Shown here: positions 52,201 through 62,061 of the stretch, one piece after another
Position numbering within the stretch: the first letter of the stretch is position 1
How the letters are laid out: every line of letters begins with the position of its first letter
NCBI GenBank assembly: GCA_027452005.1
Contig: DAIDHF010000008.1
Span: 1-64,000 of the forward strand
Direction: 5' to 3'
From: Acidimicrobiales bacterium
GTDB lineage: Bacteria > Actinomycetota > Acidimicrobiia > Acidimicrobiales > JAKAVM01
Length of the DNA: 64,000 bases
Made by a program: the position numbers and the translations under genes
Notes under the pieces: generated by a model
Seen by the model: the letters and a program-made list of their open reading frames with translations, nothing else
The model's database searches: none
What the model was told of the DNA's origin: nothing

Positions 52201-55146
52201 TGAAATACCATTTATGATATGGGTGCTGTCTATAGGGTTTGTCCATGAGGTTGCAGCTGTCCAATTCGTCCCGTTGAACTCAAAGGCCCCACCACTGTGG
52301 TCTACGGCAATACAAAATGACGAACTCGTACATGAGACACCCGTCAGAGCAATCTTGTTAGATAGATTCAAAGGAGCCGTCCAGGTTCCATTCGACATAT
52401 CCGTGTAGTACCCCAGAGAATCCACCGCCATACAAAACGTGTTGGTCGGACACGAGATTGAGGTAAGATCATTTACGCCGTCTATCGAGACCGGTGTAGT
52501 CCAAGATCCACTGTTGTCTGTCAAGTACCTTCCATTGCTATCAACAACCCCACAAAAACTGGCCACGGGACATGAAGCAACCAGCGAAGGGGGTGTTGCA
52601 TAGCTCGTTCTAGGTTCTGTGTCGATGAGAGCTGGTGTACTCCAAGATGCCAACACAGTTATTGACAGTGACTGAGTGGCGACAAGAGGGGGGCTGGAAC
52701 TATCTGATACGGTAACCGTAAAGCTGGAGGTGCCAATCTGGGTGGGAGTTCCAGATATCTCTATCATCCCTCCAGTTTGAACGTAAGATAGACCAGCAGG
52801 GAGAGAAGGTGATAACTGCCAAGTATATGGAGTTACTCCCCCAGCAGCCGTAATACATGTAGTTCCATTCGGGGTACCCAGCGGACAGCCCACATCGTTG
52901 GCACCGTCATAGGGCTTTCCAATAATTCCTGCCGGGAGGAGCGTTGTAGCAACTGTAAGGCCCGTTGTGGCTCCAACTAAGACGTTGCCGTTTGAGTCGC
53001 TAGCAAAACAATACAATCCGGTCGGACAACTGAGTGAATTGATTGTAACTGTATCAATTGGCGATGGTGTGGCTGAAACGAGTGACCATGAACCTGCAGC
53101 GGGATCAGTTGACGCGTATAGGGCCTCGGCGCTCGTCACGGCCAAGCATAGATTGACTCCCTCGCAAGATAGTTGTTTGAAGGTAACGGCCCCTATGCTC
53201 ACCAAATTCCCAGGTAGAGTTGGTGGCCAGTAAGCACTACCACCAGTTGGATCGTTGGAATAAATTACGTTGCCAGAACCATCAACTAGCACGCACAGAT
53301 TGATCGACGGGCATGACACAGAATTAATAGAAGCCGTCCCGTCAACATCTATTGTACTCCAGAATGCGCTTCCACCGGTAGGATTAGTCGAATACAAAAT
53401 ATTTCCAACCCCATCGACTGCAACACATAATCCTGAGGATGGACAAGAGATGGCATTGATGACGTGGGTCCCGTCTAAGGTCAACTTTGTCCAACCAGTA
53501 GCGCTAGGCGTGGTCGAGTAAATTACATCACCGGTGCCATCTGTTGCTACACATAATCCTGAAGTAGGGCATGAAAGTGACGTAAGGGCTTCGGTGCCAT
53601 CAATTGAACCGGGCGACGAACTCCAGGCAGATGCCCCTCCGGTTGGGTTCGTAGAGGTATAGGCATGACCTGAGCTATCGACGGCAGCGCAAAAGGTGGC
53701 CGCTGGACAACTAATAGAAGTAATTGTATTTGGAGTGTTGGTATCGATTTGAACTGGCTTAGCCCAGTCCGAAGACACCGATGCCGTTGGAGTGGCCGAC
53801 GTAGTTATATATCCCTGGTTATCCCCCGCCACACAGAGGCTTGATGTGGGGCAATTTATGGCGGTTAGGCTCTCAACTCCATCAATTTGAACAGTTGTCC
53901 AGCTTGCCGTCTCAGCCAAAGGTGGCGTGGATGTTGTCTCACTGAGCACGTCACCCTTTTGGTCAACGGCCACACATAAACCCGTTGTCGGACAAGAAAT
54001 GCCGTTGATATGACCAGGCGGTGGAGTAGTATCTGCCCCATATGCAGTAGCGTTCCAAGATCCCTCCCAGTAAAACACCCGGCCACCACTGTCTCCCGCT
54101 ACACACAAAGTCGAAGCAGCACATGACACAGACAAAAAGTTATCGGAACTGAGGCTAGTCGACTCTGTCCATGATCCCGATACGACTAGTGTAGTTGCCG
54201 CAAAAGTCGGCGAATACGTGAAAGCGTCGCCGTTTGAACCATTTTGGTCTACGCTAGCGCAGAAGTCAGCAGTAACTACCGTACATGATATCGAGACAGG
54301 CGTTACAGCACCCACTATTGCAACTGAGGTCCAACTTGTCAGTGACGGACTAGAGGCACTTGTTCCTGAGGTTCCATTATAAAATATGTATCCAGCAGAA
54401 GTGCCAGTGTTATACCCAGAGGCAAGACAGTAAGTGTAGGTATTGGGAGCTGATGTCTGTTGTATGCACGACACTCCTGTAAGGGTGTAAGTAGTCGTAT
54501 ATGAAGCCGTAGGACTCGTTGGCCACCCAGTGCTTGTTTGGGGAAGGGTTGAAACAAAGACGTTAGTATTGACCGCAGTTGTTGGTCCTGGGGGCGTTGC
54601 ATTCACTTCATTTGCGACGGCCGTACAAAATGAAGCGCTCAAACAAGAAATGCCGGTAAACTCTTCGAGAGTAGCTACTGTCGTATAGGCAGATGGACTC
54701 ACGTCGTTCCATGAAGTTAAAGATGTAGGACTAGTTGATTCAAAAACATGGCCCACATTGTCTACGGCTGCACAAAAGCTGGTAGTTGGGCATGACACTG
54801 AAGTTAATTTGTAATTGCCGTCGATATTGAGGGGAACCCAGGTCGACGCCCCACCGGTTGGTGTACCGGTTATATATAAGTTACCGAGGGAATCAACAGC
54901 TACGCACATGCTTGTCCCAGGGCAAGAAACCGAGTTTAGGGATTCATAGGATGCATTCGGAAACGGTATCTGGTGGTCAACTACAGCGGATTTCCATGTT
55001 GAATACGGCGAACTAGAAGTAGCTCCAGCTGGTGATTGACCAACCAATGAAGTAGCCCCTGTGGCTATAAGGGCCGAACCTCCAACTAGAGCTACTGCTA
55101 AAGTAGCCCTCAATACCCTTATTGGAAAAGTTGCTCTATGTAACAT
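49216..55146 (-). CDS. Giant secreted propeller/Ig-like repeat protein (downstream paralogue)
   Basis: This protein has about 1976 residues. ATG at 55146 is chosen because GGAAGGAAG stands six bases upstream and it places the signal peptide (RVLRATLAVALVGGSALIATGAT) correctly; an earlier ATG at 55197 overlaps the preceding stop. By hand count there are 14 blades of the form S-[VI]-S-C-P-x5-C-VAVD-x2-G, one He_PIG Ig-like domain (~730-825), 14 more blades, three He_PIG domains (~1455-1720), and six GYWxV-DGGIFxFGDA units to the end. The Cys pair in each blade probably forms a disulfide outside the cell. It is a tandem paralogue of the next gene upstream. Confidence 0.88.
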   Translation of the reverse strand: MLHRATFPIRVLRATLAVALVGGSALIATGATSLVGQSPAGATSSSPYSTWKSAVVDHQIPFPNASYESLNSVSCPGTSMCVAVDSLGNLYITGTPTGGASTWVPLNIDGNYKLTSVSCPTTSFCAAVDNVGHVFESTSPTSLTSWNDVSPSAYTTVATLEEFTGISCLSASFCTAVANEVNATPPGPTTAVNTNVFVSTLPQTSTGWPTSPTASYTTTYTLTGVSCIQQTSAPNTYTYCLASGYNTGTSAGYIFYNGTSGTSASSPSLTSWTSVAIVGAVTPVSISCTVVTADFCASVDQNGSNGDAFTYSPTFAATTLVVSGSWTESTSLSSDNFLSVSCAASTLCVAGDSGGRVFYWEGSWNATAYGADTTPPPGHINGISCPTTGLCVAVDQKGDVLSETTSTPPLAETASWTTVQIDGVESLTAINCPTSSLCVAGDNQGYITTSATPTASVSSDWAKPVQIDTNTPNTITSISCPAATFCAAVDSSGHAYTSTNPTGGASAWSSSPGSIDGTEALTSLSCPTSGLCVATDGTGDVIYSTTPSATGWTKLTLDGTHVINAISCPSSGLCVAVDGVGNILYSTNPTGGSAFWSTIDVDGTASINSVSCPSINLCVLVDGSGNVIYSNDPTGGSAYWPPTLPGNLVSIGAVTFKQLSCEGVNLCLAVTSAEALYASTDPAAGSWSLVSATPSPIDTVTINSLSCPTGLYCFASDSNGNVLVGATTGLTVATTLLPAGIIGKPYDGANDVGCPLGTPNGTTCITAAGGVTPYTWQLSPSLPAGLSYVQTGGMIEISGTPTQIGTSSFTVTVSDSSSPPLVATQSLSITVLASWSTPALIDTEPRTSYATPPSLVASCPVASFCGVVDSNGRYLTDNSGSWTTPVSIDGVNDLTSISCPTNTFCMAVDSLGYYTDMSNGTWTAPLNLSNKIALTGVSCTSSSFCIAVDHSGGAFEFNGTNWTAATSWTNPIDSTHIINGISCYSTTFCIAVDSVGNSLNYTGGSTWTSTVISGTDLTAVSCISTTFCAVVDSSANAYVGHPGSWTTSAIGGAGFISVGCATSSLCVAGNSNGQVSVYTGSWSSLSAVSSAGRNISSVSCPSTSFCLATDNYGYTFTFNGATWTAATATPQDSVDTIESISCPSSLFCVASDSSGNVSVSSDASSSIPVGSKAAWVSYPGVDSSNSIASLSCPSTTLCIGVDNAGRVLTANPTATPGTWTQVATDSVSSNIKAVSCASSTMCIAVDAAGGILDSTTPTTSGSWVSATLTGGPTLTSISCPSTSLCIAVDTIGQMIFSTNPSGGLASDWTAITEDPALTSGVQPQLNAIACPSTSLCVAVDNQGQVVSSANPSSVASSTWAVAQVDTSSPGPPAVGVNITSIACASSSFCAAGDTAGDIVGSVNPTGGVSAWWVAAMDPGPSSGSVNTQINGLACASTTLCIAGDASGQILTSAPSTTLTITTSTLTAASAGVAYSVTLGASGGSGTYTWSALTLLPASLTLSSAGLLSGTPVSAGTYSFQVQVTDTSVPPQVSATTLMLVVNSAALAISTTTLAAGVVGTAYNATLAASGGSAPYTWALASGTSLPSGLSLAPSTGSISGVPAAVGSTSFTVQVKDSENPPVTVTANLSITVNKTASLSITSTTLPQGTVGVAYTGSLVAAGGTSPYTWAVASGSSLPAGLAISSGGSISGSPSSAGSTNVTFEVIDSSTPIQVATATISIVVVQAPVNNPAAQGYWMVTSLGEVFGFGSVTSLGSASGLSGAVVGMAATPDGKGYWVASSSGGVANFGTAGNLGTPSLPGTVGIASTADGKGYWLVSTSGAIVTEGDATSFGSMAGKPLNQPIVGIDPTPDGQGYWMVAADGGIFAFGDAHFYGSMGGLPLNKPIVGIATTSNGAGYFEVATDGGIFAFGNASFAGSMGNKILARPMVGMGVTPDGGGYWTVAADGGIFSFGDATYQGSEGGQQIASPVVGMAVP

Positions 55147-55193
55147 TCTAAACTTCCTTCCGTGCGTGGATTCCTCGTAGACTACTGGTTGTC

Positions 55194-58100
55194 TCATCTA
55201 ACCTCAGAGATTCCAACTATCGGTTGTGCAATTGGCTTGCCGCCCATGGATCCAAGGAATTGGGCATCGCCAAATGCAAAGATCCCTCCATCGGCAGCGA
55301 CCATCCAGTAGCCAAACCCGTCGTTGGTAGATGTAATTCCAACAATAGGCTGATTAAGTGGCTTGCCACCCATCGACCCAAAGAACTGCGCATCGCCAAA
55401 GGAGAAAATGCCTCCGTCGGAAGCTACCAGCCAATATCCACCACCATCTGGAGTTGACGCTATTCCGAGGATTGGTTGATTTAGAGGTTTACCCCCCATG
55501 GAGCCAAAGTAGTTGGCATCGCCAAATGCAAAGATCCCACCATCGGCGCCAGCGAGCCAGTATCCCTTGCCGTCTGGAGTCGCGGCTATCCCTACTATCG
55601 GGGCCACCAAGTTGAGTCCCTGTGCCGACCCATAGCTACCCGCGTCGCCTTCAGCATAAACTCCACCACTTTCAGTTACTAGCCAGTATCCCTTGCCGTC
55701 TGGAGTCCCGACAATACCCATAGTTCCCATGGCCCCTGGAGAGGAAATTGTTGGGGCATCACCGAATGCATACACGTTGCCAAAAAAGTCGGCAATCCAG
55801 TATCCCTTGCCGTCTGGAGTTGACGCCATACCTACCGCCAAGGACACCTTACCGCCACCCCCAGAACCCTCAAAAGGAGCCGAACCGAAGTTGAATATTC
55901 CGCCATCTGAAGCCACCATCCAATATCCCGGCTGGACAGTGCCACCGGGACTACCCCCGGGTAACCCCTCCACGGTAATTGTGAGAGCTAACGTTGCAAC
56001 TTTTGGCGGAGACGAGGAATCGGTTACCTCTGCCGTAAAAGTTGATGTTCGACTTGCCGAGGTTGGAGTCCCACCTATTACTCCGGTCGACGAATTGAGC
56101 GTTAATCCAGCAGGTAGGGAGGTTCCGGTTGCAATAGACCAGGTGTATGGACTCGTTCCCCCTACAGCCACAAGGGTGTCAGGACCATAGGCAGTACCGA
56201 CATAGGCCGGGCCAAGAGAAATTGACGAGATAGACAAACTAGTCTGGGCCACAACTGTAATTGATAGATTGGCAGTTGCACTCTGGGGGGGTACAGACGA
56301 ATCCGAGACGTCCACAGTAAATGCATTAGTTCCTGTCCCAGATGGGGTCCCAGTTATCGCTCCGGTACTTGGGTTGAGTGAAAGCCCCTGTGGAAGACTA
56401 GTCCCAGATCCAATTGACCAATTATACGGAGCAACACCTCCAGTGGCTGTCAAAGTTATGCTGTAAGGAGAGTTCACTGTTGCATTTGCCAATGTGGCAG
56501 TCGAAATTGCCAAAGTATTAGTCGTGACAACCAGGCTTAAGGTTGCAGATGCGCTCTGGACGGGTGAGGAGGTATCAGATACACCTACCGTAAAATAGTA
56601 AGTTCCGGCAGCAAGAGGAGTCCCTGTGAGCACCCCAGCACTAGATAGGGTAAGTCCCTGGGGAAGAGTACTTAGATTGCTCCAACTATATGTCCCAGAT
56701 CCCCCGCTTGCACCCAAGGTCACAGGCCCATAAATTTGGCCTACCACCCCATTTGCAAGAGTTGAAGTTGTAACGCTTACCGATGCGAAGGAGGTTCCAG
56801 TCGAGTTGGTCGTGACTATGCGTCCCGCATAGTCAACGGCCATGCAAAACGATGTGGCCGGGCATGCGACTGATTCGAGTGATGGAAGTCCCACTCCACC
56901 AGTATCAACCTGAGCGCTCCACCACGAAGAGCTACCCGATCCAGGACTAAGAGAGCCTAGTGCGTCGCCATTTCCGTCGCCTGCTATACACAAGTTAGCC
57001 GATTCACACGAGACAGAATTGAGTGCAACCGGAATGGGAAGTAATGGTGGGGTTTGTGCGGTTGCGTCAATTTGTGCCGATGTCCAGCTAGATCCGCCAC
57101 CGCTTGGAGAGCTAGAGGTGACTATATTTCCTTGACTGTCAACAGCTCCGCAAAAAGTTGCGCTTGGACATGACACCGAGGTCAGGTTATCGCTAGTAGC
57201 TCCAGGGTCTATTGGATCTATAGTGGTTACAGCCCATGCACCGATTCCCCCGGTGGGATTTGTGGAGTAGATCAACCCTCCATTGTTTCCAACAGCTACA
57301 CACAATGTAATGGTTGGACACGAGACACCGTTTATAGATGTCCCGGCTGCAACAGAAATCTTGGTCCAAGCATTAGCTCCAGTAGTTGGGCTTGAAGTCG
57401 TGAAAATATTGCCCAAATTATCAGTTGCTACACATAAGGTAGTGCTAGAAGATACTGCACAAGAAACCCCTTTGATTGATGTAGAATCTACACCCTCCAC
57501 CTGCCATGAACTAGCACCAGTCGTACTGGGCGTAATTGAGGTTAGAATATTTCCGTTACTATCCCCAACCACGCAAAGAGTTGACGACGGACATGAAATC
57601 GAATTTATAGTAGCTGTTCCGTCTACGTTGAATGGCGCTGACCATGCAGCTGCAGATGACATTGGGTTGGACGATGACTCATTCGAGGAAACGATTAGGT
57701 TTCCTGAACCATCCCCTACTATACAAAGCGTTGCCGAAACACACCCAACAGCTGTAGTTGAACTTACAAAGTCAATAGGATTTGTCCAGGACTCACTTAG
57801 TGTATTCCAAGTCGGAGAAAAACTAATTGGGTTTGTTGAGCCCAAGATGTTTCCGCTCGCATCACCCACCATGCAAAAACTTGTAGAGACACATGATGCA
57901 GAAGATATTGAAAGCCCTCCATCAATATTCTCAGCAGTTGACCAAGTAGAACCGTTGTACTCGAATACGTCGCCACTAGTCGCGCTAGCTATACAAAACG
58001 ACGACGAGTTACAAGTTATTGCAAAAATTGCACTTGAAACATTGATATCACTAGCAGCCGACCAGGTGGTCCCATTATAGGTAAAGGCATTCCCGTGATT

Positions 58101-61100
58101 GTCGACCGCTCCACAAAATGCAGTTGTGGGACAAGAAATTGAGTTAAATACGTTAGTCCCATCTATATGGTCAGCCCCCGACCAGATCGTACCATTGAAG
58201 GAAAAGACATCTCCGCCACCATCTCCTGCCCAACAAGAAGTGGGCGTGGCGCAACTGACCGCCGCAATGCCTCCCGAGGCACCCGCCACAGCCGCCGCTA
58301 CTGTCCAGGTCGATCCGTTGAAGGAAAGCCAGTTGTCTGCGTTATCTGTGGTCAGACAAAACTGAGAGAAGCCAGAAGGCTGGCATGATACCGAGAGCAG
58401 GTGGTTTCCGGGATCAATCGCGCTGGCGGCAGACCAGGTGGTCCCATTATAGGTAAAAGCATTCCCCGAGTTATCTACAGCTGCACAAAATGTAGTACCG
58501 AGACAAGAAACGGAATTGAGGGCAGCTGCTCCAGTAATAGTAGCCGGCGAAGACCACGTCGTACCGTCAAAGTAAGCCCATTTGCCTGCGTTGTCGACTT
58601 CCATACAAAAACTCGTAGAGGTACAGGAGATTGAATCGATTACATTTCCAGAGTCCACTGCATTTGTCCAGCCTCGCTGCAAATTCGACCAAGTCGACCC
58701 GTTGAACGTCAGTGCGTTACCAGATCCATCAACGGTCATGCACATATTTGTCTGCAAACATGAAACAGCCCTTAGTGCAGGTCCAGTTTCAATTGGGTTC
58801 GACCAAGTGGTATCAGTTGTCCAGTTGGTACCATTGTATGCGTACGCGTCGCCTGCCGTGTCAACCGTTACACAAAAAATAGATGCACCATTTGGGATAC
58901 ACGATACCGACTCTAGTGGAGTACCCGAACCAGCAATAGTAACTGCAGCAGCCCAGCTAACCCCGTTGAACGTTACGTAGGCGTGACTGGCGTCAACGGC
59001 AACACAAGAAGTTGTAGAAATACACGAAACAGAGTTGATTAGGGCTCCAGAGTCGGCAGTGAGTGACGCCCAGGTTGACCCATTGAACTTGAGGCCATGA
59101 CCCGAAGCATCTACCGCCTCACAAAAGGTAGAAGATAAACATGATACTGAGGTAAGCCTGGTTGAACCATCAATATTAGTTGCCGCAGACCACGACGTCC
59201 CTGAGTAACTAAGTACGTTCCCTGCACTATCAGTCGCCATGCAAAACGAACTTGAAGAACACGACACACTAGTAAGCCCTGCTAGGTTATCAATCTGCGT
59301 CTTCGCCCAAGATGAGCCCGTATAGGTAAGTTCAGCCCCATTTGAGTCAACGGCAACGCAGAAAAAGTTGCTCTGACAAGACACTCCTGTTAGCGAGGTG
59401 CTGTCTATTTGGTTAGCCGTGGTCCACGAGGTGGTTGATCCAGGGTACGTGAACTCTCGTCCCCCGCTGTCAACTGCTACACAGTATGGAGTGTTGACAA
59501 AGGCCGCCAAGGTACAGCTAACCGCGTTGAACGAAATTGCATGACTTGTTGAGGAGTACCCGCCGTCAATCGTAGTGGGTGTCGACCAGGCGGCCAATAT
59601 ATCTATGGAGTACGCCTTTGTATAGGTTAATATAGGGTTTGAAGAGTCCGTGACAGTAATATTTACTATTGCGTCACCTTGGACGGTTGGGGTTCCAGAG
59701 ATCAAAAAGTTGTTGCCCGATGGAACTGCCGACAGGCCCGTAGGGAGCGTCCCGGTGTATGACCACGTGTAAGGTGAAATTCCGCCTGCCGCGGTCAAGG
59801 TTACTCCTTGACCACTCGGGCCATACTTTTGGTTGACCACGTCGGCTGGAAGCGACGTATTGGTAATCGTGAGCGACGTTGTAGAGCCAGTCAGAACTCT
59901 ACCGTCGTTATCTACTACGAGGCACTGCGTGCCTGAAATACAAGAAATTCCATTCACCGATACCGTAGCGGTATCAATGGGCATAGTTGTTGTCTCTTCA
60001 AGCCAGGTTGGAGTGGGACTCTTGGAAGATGGATCAGATGTTGTCCATACGTCGTTATTAGCGTCAATGGCCAAACACACCGACGTACTCGGACAGCTAA
60101 CAACCCTAAATCCACTTGCTGGACCAATTGAGGGAAGTACAGTCCAAGCGCTAAGCCCCCCTGTAGGGTTAGCGGAGTAAATTACGTTCCCATGACTGTC
60201 AACACCGGTACATAAGAGTACAGAGGTACATGACATGGAAGTTATTGAGTACGTCCCGTCTACGTGTAGTGCCGTCCATCCTGTCGCCCCTGAGGTTGGA
60301 CTGGTCGACACAAATATGCTCCCTTGATTATCGGCGGCCACACAAAACGAGGATGATGGACACGAGATCGAGTTCAAGGTGTTCTGCTGAGGCGGAATCG
60401 CACTTGGGTTATCTATTGGCACGACAACCCATGTAGCAGGACCTCCAGGAACGTTAGTTGAATATACAACGTCTCCTTTGTTGTCAATCGCGACGCACAT
60501 TGTTGACGACCCACAAGATATCCCGGTCAGCTTGAGGTTTGAATCAATGTCGCCCGGCGACGACCAGGCGCTAGAGCCCCCACCTGGATTTGTGGTGGTT
60601 AGCTCATTGCCGAGATTATCGACAGCGGTACACGAGGTAGTAGTTGGACAAGATATACCCGTAATCGTGTTTATTCCGTCAATAGCTATTGGTGGGCTCC
60701 AGGCGCCAGAACTTGTGCTGGTTGGAGTGGTAGAGGTAACAATCCGACCGTTATTGTCACCTGCAACACACAGAGAACTGGAAGGACATGAGATGGCCTC
60801 CAGACTGTTGACCCCGTCGGCACTGGCTACTTCAGTCCAGGCCGCCGTCGAGTTCGGAGTTGAGCTATACCAGACGTTACCCGAACTATCGGCAGCAAAA
60901 CACTCGGTAGTTCCAGGACAAGAAACACCTACTAGAGGGAGATTGGTTCCGGCAGTTTCTAGGCTTACCGAGGTCCACGATCCAGCGGCAAGATAGGCCG
61001 CACTATATCCACTTCCAATAGTTCCACCCACGCCGAAGCATAAGTTTTGAGAAGGACAGCTAATCCGAATCATTGATCCCGTGACTCCTGATGCGGCGAT

Positions 61101-61931
61101 AGCACTCCAGGTAGTCCCCCCCGTAGTTGAAAATGAGTTCCCAGCGGCATTGATTGCATAACACTCACTTGCCGGAGAGTCAGTACAGCTAACCGTGTTG
61201 GTTTCAGTAAGAGCTACTATCGTGCCGGCTGCCGACCACGCCGCACCATTGTAGTTGAAACCATTCCCAACATTGTCTACAGCGGCGCACACCGAATTTG
61301 GTGCACAAGACACTGACTCGATTATGTTTGGGTTATCCCCCAAGGTTGCCGCTGTAGGCCAACCGGACTGTGTCGCAGGATTACCACCCACTGGGGTATC
61401 GAACACAAAGCCTTGCGTGGTCCCCACTATGCAGAAGGTCGCACTGGCACAGGAAACAGAAGTAAAGTGATACTTAGAAGTTGTATATGCGCTCGGGCTC
61501 ACGTTGGTCCATGACGAGACAACTGTTGGATTGGTTGAGGCAAAGATGTTACCCACTGAATCTACGGCAACACAGAATGAAGTGGTTGGACAGCTTACTG
61601 AGTTCAGCCCGTTTTGTCCGTCTATATCGGCTGGCACCCATGACGAACCGAGCCCGGTTGGGTTTGCGGATACATTTACGTAACCCAACCCATCTACTGT
61701 TACACACATTGAGATACTTGGACACGAGATCGAGGTAATTGCGGTTCCAGACGGCGTAGGTGACGGATACGGATAGCTGTGATCAGCATTTGTCGTGGTC
61801 CACGTGGTAAATAGCGTTGAGGAGGCCGTCGCTCCGGCTTGGGGCCCACTTTGAAGAAGTAAGGTCAACGGAACCATGCCTATGGTAACTGCAAGTGCAC
61901 TCACCAGCTTTCCTATGTATCGGCGTTTCAA
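55194..61931 (-). CDS. Giant secreted propeller/Ig-like repeat protein (2245 residues)
   Basis: The start is TTG with AGAAGG five bases upstream, giving MKRRYIGK and a signal peptide ending near GPQAGATA. Order of parts: 14 SC-x5-7-C blades (residues ~60-685), one He_PIG Ig-like domain (~690-777), 21 further blades (~780-1715), three He_PIG domains (~1717-1990), then six C-terminal GYW units (~2000-2245). Blade counts are multiples of seven, as expected for seven-bladed propellers. No sortase motif or S-layer domain is seen. It is probably an adhesin or cell-envelope/matrix protein; ligands are unknown. The stop overlaps an ATG used by, or upstream of, the paralogue. Confidence 0.88.
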   Translation of the reverse strand: MKRRYIGKLVSALAVTIGMVPLTLLLQSGPQAGATASSTLFTTWTTTNADHSYPYPSPTPSGTAITSISCPSISMCVTVDGLGYVNVSANPTGLGSSWVPADIDGQNGLNSVSCPTTSFCVAVDSVGNIFASTNPTVVSSWTNVSPSAYTTSKYHFTSVSCASATFCIVGTTQGFVFDTPVGGNPATQSGWPTAATLGDNPNIIESVSCAPNSVCAAVDNVGNGFNYNGAAWSAAGTIVALTETNTVSCTDSPASECYAINAAGNSFSTTGGTTWSAIAASGVTGSMIRISCPSQNLCFGVGGTIGSGYSAAYLAAGSWTSVSLETAGTNLPLVGVSCPGTTECFAADSSGNVWYSSTPNSTAAWTEVASADGVNSLEAISCPSSSLCVAGDNNGRIVTSTTPTSTSSGAWSPPIAIDGINTITGISCPTTTSCTAVDNLGNELTTTNPGGGSSAWSSPGDIDSNLKLTGISCGSSTMCVAIDNKGDVVYSTNVPGGPATWVVVPIDNPSAIPPQQNTLNSISCPSSSFCVAADNQGSIFVSTSPTSGATGWTALHVDGTYSITSMSCTSVLLCTGVDSHGNVIYSANPTGGLSAWTVLPSIGPASGFRVVSCPSTSVCLAIDANNDVWTTSDPSSKSPTPTWLEETTTMPIDTATVSVNGISCISGTQCLVVDNDGRVLTGSTTSLTITNTSLPADVVNQKYGPSGQGVTLTAAGGISPYTWSYTGTLPTGLSAVPSGNNFLISGTPTVQGDAIVNITVTDSSNPILTYTKAYSIDILAAWSTPTTIDGGYSSTSHAISFNAVSCTLAAFVNTPYCVAVDSGGREFTYPGSTTSWTTANQIDSTSLTGVSCQSNFFCVAVDSNGAELTYTGSSWAKTQIDNLAGLTSVSCSSSSFCMATDSAGNVLSYSGTSWSAATNIDGSTRLTSVSCLSSTFCEAVDASGHGLKFNGSTWASLTADSGALINSVSCISTTSCVAVDASHAYVTFNGVSWAAAVTIAGSGTPLESVSCIPNGASIFCVTVDTAGDAYAYNGTNWTTDTTWSNPIETGPALRAVSCLQTNMCMTVDGSGNALTFNGSTWSNLQRGWTNAVDSGNVIDSISCTSTSFCMEVDNAGKWAYFDGTTWSSPATITGAAALNSVSCLGTTFCAAVDNSGNAFTYNGTTWSAASAIDPGNHLLSVSCQPSGFSQFCLTTDNADNWLSFNGSTWTVAAAVAGASGGIAAVSCATPTSCWAGDGGGDVFSFNGTIWSGADHIDGTNVFNSISCPTTAFCGAVDNHGNAFTYNGTTWSAASDINVSSAIFAITCNSSSFCIASATSGDVFEYNGSTWSTAENIDGGLSISSASCVSTSFCMVGDASGNILGSTNPISFSPTWNTLSESWTNPIDFVSSTTAVGCVSATLCIVGDGSGNLIVSSNESSSNPMSSAAAWSAPFNVDGTATINSISCPSSTLCVVGDSNGNILTSITPSTTGASSWQVEGVDSTSIKGVSCAVSSSTTLCVATDNLGNIFTTSSPTTGANAWTKISVAAGTSINGVSCPTITLCVAVGNNGGLIYSTNPTGGIGAWAVTTIDPIDPGATSDNLTSVSCPSATFCGAVDSQGNIVTSSSPSGGGSSWTSAQIDATAQTPPLLPIPVALNSVSCESANLCIAGDGNGDALGSLSPGSGSSSWWSAQVDTGGVGLPSLESVACPATSFCMAVDYAGRIVTTNSTGTSFASVSVTTSTLANGVVGQIYGPVTLGASGGSGTYSWSNLSTLPQGLTLSSAGVLTGTPLAAGTYYFTVGVSDTSSPVQSASATLSLVVTTNTLAISTATLANATVNSPYSITLTATGGVAPYNWSIGSGTSLPQGLSLNPSTGAITGTPSGTGTNAFTVDVSDSSVPPQSATANLSITVVAQTSLSISSISLGPAYVGTAYGPDTLVAVGGTSPYTWSIATGTSLPAGLTLNSSTGVIGGTPTSASRTSTFTAEVTDSSSPPKVATLALTITVEGLPGGSPGGTVQPGYWMVASDGGIFNFGSAPFEGSGGGGKVSLAVGMASTPDGKGYWIADFFGNVYAFGDAPTISSPGAMGTMGIVGTPDGKGYWLVTESGGVYAEGDAGSYGSAQGLNLVAPIVGIAATPDGKGYWLAGADGGIFAFGDANYFGSMGGKPLNQPILGIASTPDGGGYWLVASDGGIFSFGDAQFFGSMGGKPLNQPIVGITSTNDGFGYWMVAADGGIFAFGDAQFLGSMGGKPIAQPIVGISEVR

Positions 61932-62061
61932 CTCGACCTTCTTCCCGCTGCTCTTGTAATTACTGCCAACTTACTCCTATCGCTAGCGTCGCCCACATTG
62001 TCACTCCTGCCAAGACCGACCTTACACTTCATATAATGCCACGCCGTATTCAAAAGTTACC

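Noticed and set aside
57283..58080. Long plus-strand open frame (265 codons) opposite the 55194 gene, and many similar ones at 49503-63271
   Set aside because: These are antisense shadows of repetitive coding sequence; they repeat with the same period as the real repeats and have no family features.
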